Source: Methanobacteriota archaeon
Lineage (GTDB): Archaea; Thermoplasmatota; Poseidoniia; Poseidoniales; Poseidoniaceae
Direction of reading: 5' to 3'
Assembly: GCA_004195515.1 (NCBI GenBank)
Contig: PSPR01000003.1
Span: forward strand, 1 to 44,618
Length of the DNA: 44,618 nt
Positions 36,580 through 44,618 of this stretch are shown piece by piece (within the stretch, counting starts at the first letter, position 1; each line of letters opens with the position of its first letter). The notes under the pieces were generated by a model, which was not told the DNA's origin, searched no databases, and saw only the letters and a program-made list of their open reading frames with translations. Position numbers and translations under genes: made by a program.

Positions 36580-37286
36580 TCCACTTTAACCAAAGTCCCG
36601 ACAAAGGGTTTCCCCTCAAGCGCATTTTCTAGAGTTTCGAGGTTGCGCCCATCCAAAACAGCCAATTTGAGAGCAGATTCTTGAGCCCATTTGACCGCGA
36701 TAGGGTCGACTGCAGCACTTTGTCCAGGCTCTAAAGCCTCAGTGCCGGTAATATTCGCCAATTCGGCCAAGGTCATCTCTTCGATTTGCTTTGCGTTTGG
36801 ATTGGTTCGAGGATCGCTATCGTAAACGTGGCTAACATTGGTTGCGATGACACAATACGGTGCGCCTGCATCGCGCGCGAATTTAACCGCAACCGCATCG
36901 GTGGTATGACCCGGTGTAGTTCCGCCCATGATGACGATGTGGTGCGAGGTCAGCAGTTCGACAGCTTGGGTGGTTGTAGTTGGGATAATTGGGCATACAT
37001 CACAGCCAATATCAATCAAGCTTTGCTGAAGTATTGTTGCGTTTAATCTGGTGGCTGCGATGCCGACCATATCTAGTCTATAGGAATTAGAAACGGTTGC
37101 TCGGGCTAACTCGATACCTTCTCTTGCCGGTAATCCACCGCCGACGACGATGCCGAGTCGTCGTCCATTCCCCTCCATGTGAACCGCTAATTGGCGTAAG
37201 CGACCGAACCAATCGGAGCGTTGGTCTGCCTCTTCAGGTCTCAGTAAAGACCCGCCAAGAGCAACGATATGGGTTGTCATCAACAT
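36576..37286 (-). CDS. pyrH: Archaeal-type UMP kinase
   Basis: HIVALGGSLLRPEEADQ..., GIVVGGGLPAREGIELARA, VIMGGTTPGHTTDAVAVKFARDAGAPYCVIATNVSHVYDSDPRTNPNAKQ. Confidence 0.9.
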   Translation of the reverse strand: MLMTTHIVALGGSLLRPEEADQRSDWFGRLRQLAVHMEGNGRRLGIVVGGGLPAREGIELARATVSNSYRLDMVGIAATRLNATILQQSLIDIGCDVCPIIPTTTTQAVELLTSHHIVIMGGTTPGHTTDAVAVKFARDAGAPYCVIATNVSHVYDSDPRTNPNAKQIEEMTLAELANITGTEALEPGQSAAVDPIAVKWAQESALKLAVLDGRNLETLENALEGKPFVGTLVKVE

Positions 37287-37371
37287 AGGCCATCAAGCGG
37301 CCATTGATGATGCTTGTCGTTGGGAAGGCTTAGATGTGTTCGCCTCGGCCCTTTTGATTGGGGCCGGCCGT

Positions 37372-38619
37372 ATGAGTGATGATGCTGAAGATGCAACTCG
37401 CCGCTTAAAGCTTAAATTGGCCCTTGAGGACCTGAGGGAAATGAAGGGGTCTGGGACCGAATTGGTCACGATAATTATTCCACCGGACCGACAGGTAAGC
37501 GATGCTCGCCAGATGTTGCAAAACGAACACGGTCAAGCCGCCAATATCAAATCGAAAGGGACCAGAAAAAATGTCCAGGCATCGATTGAATCAGCAATTT
37601 CAGCTCTTTCAAAATATCGGAGTGCTGGAGAAAGAGGCATCGCGTTATTTACTGGTGCAATCATTGTAGGCAATAACAAAACTCGCCATATGACGATGGT
37701 TATCGATGACCCGCCGAAGGAATTGCTATCCTTCCGCTATCGTTGCGATTCTGTCTTTGAGTTGACTCAACTAGAAGATATGTTGATCGATAAGAAATCG
37801 TACGGATTATTCGTCATCGATAGGGCAGAAGCCGCTTATGGCATCGCTTCTGGTAAACGCATTCACGTTCAAGAATTTCTGGTTTCAAACATCATGGGTA
37901 AACACCGCCAAGGTGGTCAATCAGCACAACGTTTCGAGCGATTGATCGAAGAGGCAGCACACAAGTTCTTCAAGCGGGCAACCGAGCACGCTTGTTCGTA
38001 TTGGTTGCCCGAATTAGAAAACATTCAGGCAATCATTATTGGCGGCCCAGGTGCGACCAAAGATTTCGTGGTTAAGAATGATTATTTCCATCATGAAATC
38101 GTCAAGAAAATCGCCTCCGTCACCTTTGACGTCGGCTATTCTAACGAGTCTGGTGTCAGAGAATTAGTTGATAATGCCGGCGGTTTAATGGGCGAAATCG
38201 AACTCGACGCAGAGCGAAAAGCCGTTACCGAATTTTTGGCAGAATTGATAAAACAATTCCCGAAAGCAACATACGGAGAGAAAATGATTCGCCAAGCGCT
38301 AGAGCAAGGAGCGGTATCAAAACTTCTCATCAGTGAAAGCATGCGCAAAAATGTGGTCGAGATCGAGTGTTCTTCTTGCAGCAATATCTGGAATGCTTCA
38401 ATCGGTAGAAGAGATGCCCTGCCTGCTTGCCCAAAGTGTAAAACCGATGGTGATGGCCTCAAGGAACTATCATCAAAATCCATCATTGACGAGTTCACCG
38501 AATTGGCGATGAAGTCCCGTTCAGATGTCCGTTTCATTTCGGTCGATTCCGAGGAAGGTGCGCAACTGAGCGCTGGATTTGGCGGCTTAGCAGCGGTGCT
38601 TCGCTATCCAATAATGTGA
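37372..38619 (+). CDS. prf1: Peptide chain release factor aRF1
   Basis: GQAANIKSKGTRKNVQASI (NIKS), MGKHRQGGQSAQRFERLIEEAAHKFFKRA (GGQ); start set at MSDDAEDATRR. Confidence 0.95.
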   Translation: MSDDAEDATRRLKLKLALEDLREMKGSGTELVTIIIPPDRQVSDARQMLQNEHGQAANIKSKGTRKNVQASIESAISALSKYRSAGERGIALFTGAIIVGNNKTRHMTMVIDDPPKELLSFRYRCDSVFELTQLEDMLIDKKSYGLFVIDRAEAAYGIASGKRIHVQEFLVSNIMGKHRQGGQSAQRFERLIEEAAHKFFKRATEHACSYWLPELENIQAIIIGGPGATKDFVVKNDYFHHEIVKKIASVTFDVGYSNESGVRELVDNAGGLMGEIELDAERKAVTEFLAELIKQFPKATYGEKMIRQALEQGAVSKLLISESMRKNVVEIECSSCSNIWNASIGRRDALPACPKCKTDGDGLKELSSKSIIDEFTELAMKSRSDVRFISVDSEEGAQLSAGFGGLAAVLRYPIM

Positions 38620-38629
38620 GGTTTTCAAC

Positions 38630-40339
38630 ATGAATATTCTTGGTGAAATCATCGAACCTTTATTGGAGTCAGCACTTACAGACTTAGGCGTAAAAGGCGA
38701 CTTTTGGAAACGTGCTCTCGGTTCGAGCCGGGAGCGCGATCAAGGTGATATGAGCCTACCATGTTTTCCATTCGCAAAACAGTTGGCAATGAATCCAAAC
38801 GATATTGCAGCAAATCTTGCCCAAGCCCTGTTTGGGAAAATCGATGTCGAAGCAGCGGGTGGCTATCTCAATTTCAAAGCAGATCCACATTGGCTTGCTC
38901 AAAAAGTGATGGCCGGAATTCCCAGCACTGGTAATAAATCAGTTTTGATTGAACATACCAGCGCAAATCCAAACGGTCCTTTTCATGTTGGCAGAGCCAG
39001 AAATGCCATCCTAGGTGATACGATGGTTCGATTGCACAGACTTCACGGGAATCAGGTCAGAGCAGAATATTATGTCGATGATATGGGCAAACAAGTTGCG
39101 GTATTAGCTTGGGCATTAGAGCACTTGAGCCGAGAGGATGTCGACAAAATTCTCGATGGCAGAGGTCAGGTTCATCCTCGTTGGGTTGGCAAGCACGACC
39201 ATGAAATCGTTCGCTGGTACCAGGCCGCTCAAGCGCTTAGAAAAGAAGGGGATGACGCTATAGAAGAGGAAATAGGTCGTCTTGTCCATGCGTCTGAAAA
39301 CGGTGATGATTCCGTTCTTCAGAGGTTTGAACAAGCGTATCAACCGGTTTTAGATGGTATGTTGGAAACCCTTGAGCGCTTAGGCATCGAATTTGATACC
39401 TTCACCAAAGAATCAAAATTCGTAGTCGATGGTTCGGTTTCTTCGTTGATGGAAACCCTCGAGGCATTAGAAATTCATGGTACTGCCGAAAATGGTGCCC
39501 ACTTCCTCGACCTTGGCCTGCGAGGCCTAAAAGGCAAGACCGAGTTCTTTTATCGCCGTGGCGATGGCTCCTCACTTTATGCAACTCGTGATATCGCTTA
39601 CCATATTTGGAAATGGCAGCAATCGGATATTTTGATCAACATTCTGGGCGAGGACCATAAATTGCAAGCAAAACAAGTAGGCATGACTTTGGAGGAATTG
39701 GGTCATAAAGTTCCTGATGTGATGTTTTATGCCTTCATCAAATTACCTGAGGGTAAAATGAGTACCCGCAGAGGCAATGTTGTCTTTATGGACGATCTCC
39801 TTGAGGAAGCTCAAGCTCATGCAGCCCAAGTTGTCAAACAATTACGACCAAATTATCACTCTGGAAAAGTTGCATCGATCGCAGAGGCTGTCGGAGTTTC
39901 CGCGGTTCGATTCAATATCATTAAGGTCAATCCGGACAAAGGCTTCACATTCAAATGGGAAGAAGCATTATCATTTGAAGGAGAATCGGCTCCGTTTGTT
40001 ATGTATTCACACACTAGAGCCTGCTCGATTGCAGCCAAGATTGGGCGTCCAGTTGGAGAGTATGAAATCGGAGATATCCCAGATGCGATGTACCAATTGA
40101 TGCGGGTTATGGCGTGCAATAACGACCGTTTGGGATTGGCGGTAAATGAACATAAACCTCATCTTTTCGCAAATCAAATGTTGGATTTAGCAACTGCCTA
40201 TAATTCGTTCTATAGGGATTGCCACGTATTGAATGACGGTGAGGTAAACGAATTTTACTATGCGGTATCACAACGGGCAAAACATATGTTGAATCAAGGG
40301 ATGAGTGCTCTGGGCCTCATTCCTTTGGAATCGATGTGA
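38630..40339 (+). CDS. argS: Arginyl-tRNA synthetase
   Basis: IEHTSANPNGPFHVGRARNAILGDTMVRLHRLHG; YATRDIAYH; GKMSTRRGNVVFMDDLL. Confidence 0.96.
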   Translation: MNILGEIIEPLLESALTDLGVKGDFWKRALGSSRERDQGDMSLPCFPFAKQLAMNPNDIAANLAQALFGKIDVEAAGGYLNFKADPHWLAQKVMAGIPSTGNKSVLIEHTSANPNGPFHVGRARNAILGDTMVRLHRLHGNQVRAEYYVDDMGKQVAVLAWALEHLSREDVDKILDGRGQVHPRWVGKHDHEIVRWYQAAQALRKEGDDAIEEEIGRLVHASENGDDSVLQRFEQAYQPVLDGMLETLERLGIEFDTFTKESKFVVDGSVSSLMETLEALEIHGTAENGAHFLDLGLRGLKGKTEFFYRRGDGSSLYATRDIAYHIWKWQQSDILINILGEDHKLQAKQVGMTLEELGHKVPDVMFYAFIKLPEGKMSTRRGNVVFMDDLLEEAQAHAAQVVKQLRPNYHSGKVASIAEAVGVSAVRFNIIKVNPDKGFTFKWEEALSFEGESAPFVMYSHTRACSIAAKIGRPVGEYEIGDIPDAMYQLMRVMACNNDRLGLAVNEHKPHLFANQMLDLATAYNSFYRDCHVLNDGEVNEFYYAVSQRAKHMLNQGMSALGLIPLESM

Positions 40340-40802
40340 TCGCTTGTCCGGGTGTTGTACCAGCAGCTTCAATTTCAGCACCGAGTATTCTTAGGTCGAC
40401 TAGGGCTTCTTCTACGCTTTGACATTGTTTCAAGAATCGTGTTGGCGGCCAACCAAAATCAATTTTTCCAGGCTCGATGGTCGATTCTTCGATCCATGCC
40501 TCACAAGAAGTTCCACTGCACTTTGCACTAAAATGTTCAAGGTCGACCCAAAATGTTCGCCGCTTACACACAGGACAATCTCGGCAATGCATCGAGGAGA
40601 GTGTGGTCATGCCTTCGTTACCAACCACGTCAACATCCCATACCACGATGCTCGATCGAGTGAGTTCCATCAAATGCGACTTACGTAAAAAAGCCCGCAA
40701 AACTGACCATGCGGTCTCTTCTGAAGAAAACACTCCAAGCCCAATGGAAGTCCCTGAATCCTCGGATACCGAGGGCACAAATACACGGCTCGCCTCTGAC
40801 AT
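40317..40802 (-). CDS. Zinc-ribbon-containing protein of unknown function
   Basis: CRDCPVCKRRTFWVDLEHFSAKCSGTSCEAW; convergent with argS, ends overlap. Confidence 0.55.
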   Translation of the reverse strand: MSEASRVFVPSVSEDSGTSIGLGVFSSEETAWSVLRAFLRKSHLMELTRSSIVVWDVDVVGNEGMTTLSSMHCRDCPVCKRRTFWVDLEHFSAKCSGTSCEAWIEESTIEPGKIDFGWPPTRFLKQCQSVEEALVDLRILGAEIEAAGTTPGQAITSIPKE

Positions 40803-40829
40803 CTAGCAATGCTAACACGGTTGAGCCCT

Positions 40830-41189
40830 TCAATGCCTCGTCCAAGTTCGCTCAACGACGGCTAATCCGCCAGGGTGAGGCAAAGGTGCATCAGGTTTCT
40901 CGATTCTAACCTCTATTCCTGAGATTAACTTATTTTCCTTTAGCGACCTAATCAGTTGGTCACAAAGTGTTTCCATCAATCTAACCGGCGCCGAATCGAC
41001 TACGACATGGTCGATCGCTTGTTGAAGATCAGCATAATTCAGGGTTTTACCAAGATCATCATCTAGAACATCGCTACCCAGAGTTGCCCAAATAGAAATT
41101 ATGAATGGCTGTTCTTTCTCATGTTCAAAATCAAAAGCACCATGGCGAGCTATAACGGCATAAGCCTCCAAACCAACCCGGGTCGTCAT
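40830..41189 (-). CDS. folB: Dihydroneopterin aldolase family protein
   Basis: VGLEAYAVIARHGAFDFEHEKEQPFIISIWATLG...TLNYADLQQAIDHVVVDSAPVRLMETLCDQLIRSL...IRIEKPDAPL-type layout. Confidence 0.85.
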   Translation of the reverse strand: MTTRVGLEAYAVIARHGAFDFEHEKEQPFIISIWATLGSDVLDDDLGKTLNYADLQQAIDHVVVDSAPVRLMETLCDQLIRSLKENKLISGIEVRIEKPDAPLPHPGGLAVVERTWTRH

Positions 41190-41192
41190 CGC

Positions 41193-41480
41193 TTATTCCT
41201 CACGTTCGTGAACCCAGATCAAATGGTAACCAAATTGGGTTTTGACCGGAATGGAAACCGTGTTGAGAGGTAATTCCCACACAACTTGGTCGAATGCAGG
41301 TACCATCTGTCCTTTTCGGAACCAGCCGAGGTCTCCACCCTTTTGGCAAGATGGGCAATCGGATTTTTTCCGAGCGAATTTTTGAAAATCCTTGAATTTG
41401 TTAATATTTGCAGCCATTTGAGTAGCTTCCCCTTTCGATTTCACCAAAATATGGCTTGCATGTGCGCTTGGTTGTACCAT
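41193..41480 (-). CDS. Parvulin-type peptidyl-prolyl cis-trans isomerase
   Basis: ASHILVKSKGEATQMAANINKFKDFQKFARKKSDCPSCQKGGDLGWFRKGQMVPAFDQVVWELPLNTVSIPVKTQFGYHLIWV; start set at MVQPSAH (41480). Confidence 0.92.
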   Translation of the reverse strand: MVQPSAHASHILVKSKGEATQMAANINKFKDFQKFARKKSDCPSCQKGGDLGWFRKGQMVPAFDQVVWELPLNTVSIPVKTQFGYHLIWVHEREE

Positions 41481-41490
41481 TATATTCACC

Positions 41491-43104
41491 TCATGCATTG
41501 ATTGAATATGCCAAATAATTAACATATGTTCCATATATTGTAATCGATAATCCAAGGCTTTCCTCATTAAATCTACTCATATCATCAAGATAGGTATGAT
41601 ATTCTGAGCTGCCACTACCGTAACAAACGACTGCTCTGCCATCTTCTTTGGTTCCACGATCATAGACAAATGGTCCATGGTCCGAATTATACGGCATGCC
41701 ATCAGGCTCACCTTTTGCCCCAGCATAGAGCGCTAAGCGAATATCGTAACGGTTCGCCATTTCCGAATTTTCTTTTTCATATTGGCTGGTAATCGCAGTA
41801 ATATATTGTAAATCAACTTCATTATTAGTGAAAAGAGTGACACTATTCCCTCTTGTTTCATAATCGATATCGACGTGGTTCATATCGAGATTAACATAAA
41901 GTCTCAAATTCTCACCCAGATAAGCCTTATTTTGCTCAACATATGCTTTTGAGCCCCAAAGACCTTCTTCTTCTCCACCCCATGTACAGAACTTAACAGT
42001 TCTATCAGGTTGGCCTTTCGATTCGAAAATCGTTGCCATTTGAGCTGCCATTTCAAGTACACTTGCGCTTCCAGATGTATCATCTATAGCGCCGGGTCCA
42101 TTGTAAACAGTATCGTGGTGGCCACCGATAATGACCACTTCATCGCTCTTGCCTTGCATTGTTCCACATGGAACATTGATGGTCAATTTTTCATCATTCG
42201 TTACATCGATCAACATCTCGAGGCGGCCACTACCATTGATGACTTCTAGTTCGAGTATTTCGCCAGCATCTTTTGACATTGCGATGAAAGCCATTTGAGT
42301 AGGAGCAGATCCTCCATTCGCACTTACCATGTCATCATAGCCAGTCCCTTTGAAGATCGGTACGCAGTCCTCGCCTTCGATGGTTCCACAGCCCCTGTCT
42401 TTATTGACTCTAATAATCGAAGAAAGGTCATTTTCAATCGCTTTCACCATTATCTGGGTATTCGAACCAACAGTACCACCACTAACGATATAACCGATTT
42501 TTCCAGCAGCTGATTCCCACAATGCATCATCTGAGCCATTACCGAGATGGACGATTTCAGCATTATTCTGAAATCGGAAATTAGATTCTCCAGAAAAACC
42601 TTGAATTACATAATCGATGCGGTGTGAAAATTCATATTCAGAAGCGGTTAAATCCGCGGTCGAACATACTCCCGGACCGGTGACAATTAGACCAGGTGTG
42701 CATATTTTTAATGATGGCTCGCTGTTAATTCTATGCATTGGAACTTGATATTGATTCAATTCGGTCTGATAACCAAGCTCAGCAAGTTTTGCTTCTACAT
42801 ATTGCGCAGCAGCGAGTTCTTCAGCGGTGCCGCTCATGCGACCTTTCCAGTCTTCGTGGCCAAGATCAACCAAATCTTGAGCGAATCCTCTGGCTCTTGT
42901 CTCATCGAAGTCGATCAACTCATATTCGATAGCAGGGCTGAAATCAACGAAGATAACAACCAAGGTCGATGAGACGAAAACGACCACCAAAACCGATGCG
43001 AGAATCGCTGGTTTCATAATTACATCGCGTACGATAATGGCTTGCGATTTGAATTTTGAGTTGGGGTAAACCATCTCTGCTTCAAGGACCTCATCAACCA
43101 CCAT
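41491..43104 (-). CDS. M28-family zinc metallopeptidase, membrane-anchored/secreted
   Basis: N-terminal TM; VIIGGHHDTVYNGPGAIDDTSGSASVLEMA ... FCTWGGEEEGLWGSKAYV ... NLDMNHVD. Confidence 0.9.
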   Translation of the reverse strand: MVVDEVLEAEMVYPNSKFKSQAIIVRDVIMKPAILASVLVVVFVSSTLVVIFVDFSPAIEYELIDFDETRARGFAQDLVDLGHEDWKGRMSGTAEELAAAQYVEAKLAELGYQTELNQYQVPMHRINSEPSLKICTPGLIVTGPGVCSTADLTASEYEFSHRIDYVIQGFSGESNFRFQNNAEIVHLGNGSDDALWESAAGKIGYIVSGGTVGSNTQIMVKAIENDLSSIIRVNKDRGCGTIEGEDCVPIFKGTGYDDMVSANGGSAPTQMAFIAMSKDAGEILELEVINGSGRLEMLIDVTNDEKLTINVPCGTMQGKSDEVVIIGGHHDTVYNGPGAIDDTSGSASVLEMAAQMATIFESKGQPDRTVKFCTWGGEEEGLWGSKAYVEQNKAYLGENLRLYVNLDMNHVDIDYETRGNSVTLFTNNEVDLQYITAITSQYEKENSEMANRYDIRLALYAGAKGEPDGMPYNSDHGPFVYDRGTKEDGRAVVCYGSGSSEYHTYLDDMSRFNEESLGLSITIYGTYVNYLAYSINA

Positions 43105-43130
43105 GCCCTAAGGGGCATGTGCATCACTTT

Positions 43131-43712
43131 TCAACCCTCGTTAGATAATTCAGTACCGGTCCAGCGATGGTCGAGAATTCTTGAGACCACAAAGTCGATG
43201 AGGTCTTCTTTGGTTTCAGGCAGATTATAGAATCCGGGTGAGGCCGGCATCACGATTACTCCCCAGCCCGAAAGTTTAGCCATATTTTCTAAATGAACGG
43301 TTGCATAAGGGGTCTCTCTAGGCACTATTATCAGTTTCCGTCGCTCTTTCATTGCGACTATCCCCGAACGAGTTGCTAAATTATCACCTATTCCAGCAGC
43401 GAGTTTGCCAAGAGTAGTTCCGCTACAAGGGCAGATGACCACCGCATCGATAGCAGCCGAACCAGATGCTGATTTAGCAGCGATATTGGAATTGTCTTCG
43501 AGGGTTGATCCACATTGTTCAGCCAATTTCTCCGGGGTGAGGCCTTGACACTCATGTGCTAAGGTTAAACGGCCAGCATCGGTTATTACTAGCCGAGCGT
43601 CTTTGCCAAGAATCTCGGCCAATCGGACTCCATATGCAGCACCTGAGGCGCCGGATATGACCAGAACTATTTCGCCCATCAAATACAATGTGGGAGGTGA
43701 CTGTGGTATCAA
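43131..43712 (-). CDS. ubiX: UbiX-family flavin prenyltransferase
   Basis: VLVISGASGAAYGVRLAEIL, VVICPCSGTTLGKLAAGIGDNLATR, KLIIVPRETPYATVHLENM, VMPASPGFYN. Confidence 0.94.
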   Translation of the reverse strand: MIPQSPPTLYLMGEIVLVISGASGAAYGVRLAEILGKDARLVITDAGRLTLAHECQGLTPEKLAEQCGSTLEDNSNIAAKSASGSAAIDAVVICPCSGTTLGKLAAGIGDNLATRSGIVAMKERRKLIIVPRETPYATVHLENMAKLSGWGVIVMPASPGFYNLPETKEDLIDFVVSRILDHRWTGTELSNEG

Positions 43713-44618
43713 CCTTGTTTTCGGGCAATGTTGATGACTTTCTCCAAAACCAGAATTGCTTCAGCAAAGGCATCTTCATCGATCGACCAGGCGACCCGCA
43801 ACCACTCGCTAAGCCCAGGACCAAACATACAACCGGGAACCGCCAATAGCCCGTGTTCTTTTCCGATGGTATCGATCATTTCTTTTGTGTCGATTCCGGG
43901 TATTTTGAACGCTCCAAATATGCCGAAAGCAGGCGGCTTCCATTCGATATCCAATCGCGCCAACATCGCCACCAAGAGGGGTAAATTGGCTGCTCTATAT
44001 TTTTCAATCAACTCGACCGGCTCATCCAATCTTCCCGCAATATGTTCGACAATTCTAATTGTTGGCGATGGCATCTCACCCGCCAAATTATGAAAGATAT
44101 CAGCAATTATTGAAATGTAGTCTTCACTTGCAATTAACCAACCATACCTCAATACCCCCAAACCGTGCACTTTGGTGAAGGAGGATAAAGTGATGCAGTT
44201 TGCCCCCTCAAGGAAAAACGGTTTCCATTGAGGATCCGAATCGGCATATACCTCGTCGCTGATGATAATTACTCCAAGTTCAAAGCAGGTATCAATCAAC
44301 CATTGCCGGTCTTCAACCGTATATGTCCAGCCGACAGGATTCAATTGTGGTGTAATTATCACCATGTCCACATCCGAGAGTTTTTCTTTCCATTCGCGTC
44401 TATCTATTAGCCAAGGCCCATCAGCAGGCTTGCGATGAACAGCTACCGTATCCAAGCCCAATAAGCGTGCGGTTTGACTTACCGGGCCATATGATGGCAT
44501 CTCTACCGCGACCTTCCCACCTTTAGAAGCTGCAAGAATTCCAAGGGTAATTCCTTGGGTGGCTCCTAAGCAAAGGTGGACCATATTTTCTTTTACGCCA
44601 TATCTTTTAGCAATTAAT
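43709..44618 (-). CDS. Class I/II PLP-dependent aminotransferase, partial (runs off the right edge)
   Basis: ATQGITLGILAASKGGKVAVEMPSYGPV, QLNPVGWTYT, IISDEVYAD, SSFTKVHGLGVLRYGW. The frame stays open past the track start to the edge (LIAKRYGVKENMVHL). Confidence 0.9.
   Translation of the reverse strand, partial: LIAKRYGVKENMVHLCLGATQGITLGILAASKGGKVAVEMPSYGPVSQTARLLGLDTVAVHRKPADGPWLIDRREWKEKLSDVDMVIITPQLNPVGWTYTVEDRQWLIDTCFELGVIIISDEVYADSDPQWKPFFLEGANCITLSSFTKVHGLGVLRYGWLIASEDYISIIADIFHNLAGEMPSPTIRIVEHIAGRLDEPVELIEKYRAANLPLLVAMLARLDIEWKPPAFGIFGAFKIPGIDTKEMIDTIGKEHGLLAVPGCMFGPGLSEWLRVAWSIDEDAFAEAILVLEKVINIARKQG

Noticed and set aside
1-44618. CRISPR arrays, tRNA/rRNA genes, transposases or prophage genes
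   Set aside because: No regularly spaced direct repeats, no cloverleaf/T-loop pattern I could support, and no transposase, integrase or phage signature seen while reading; short GGTTCGAT-like strings fall inside coding genes.

Overview
This 44.6 kb window is gene-dense archaeal DNA. Archaeal markers are aRF1 (NIKS and GGQ motifs), aIF2-beta, aTrm56-type tRNA methyltransferase, class I LysRS, a Nog1-like GTPase and a bacterio-opsin-activator (HTH_10) regulator. The overall gene style suggests a marine Thermoplasmatota (Marine Group II/III-like) lineage, but that is inference. Most of the window is housekeeping: carAB, argS, lysS, prf1, UMP kinase, folP/folB, NAD kinase-like, DHH and TraB proteins, ubiX. 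The standout is a compact minus-strand sulfur module at about 4.9-12.2 kb. Its gene order is ArsR - TusA - DsrE2-like - [rhodanese+MBL persulfide-dioxygenase-like fusion] - [4Fe-4S ferredoxin+NrfD/DmsC membrane-anchor fusion] - molybdopterin oxidoreductase - TauE/SafE exporter, with a 25-bp inverted repeat just upstream of arsR. A second, unlinked mini-locus at about 17.2-18.75 kb has a rhodanese divergent from ArsR2-TauE2, with a nested palindrome between them. Together they suggest a cytoplasmic persulfide -> sulfite -> sulfate oxidation/detoxification pathway in this archaeon. Function is inferred from families and motifs only; no searches were run.
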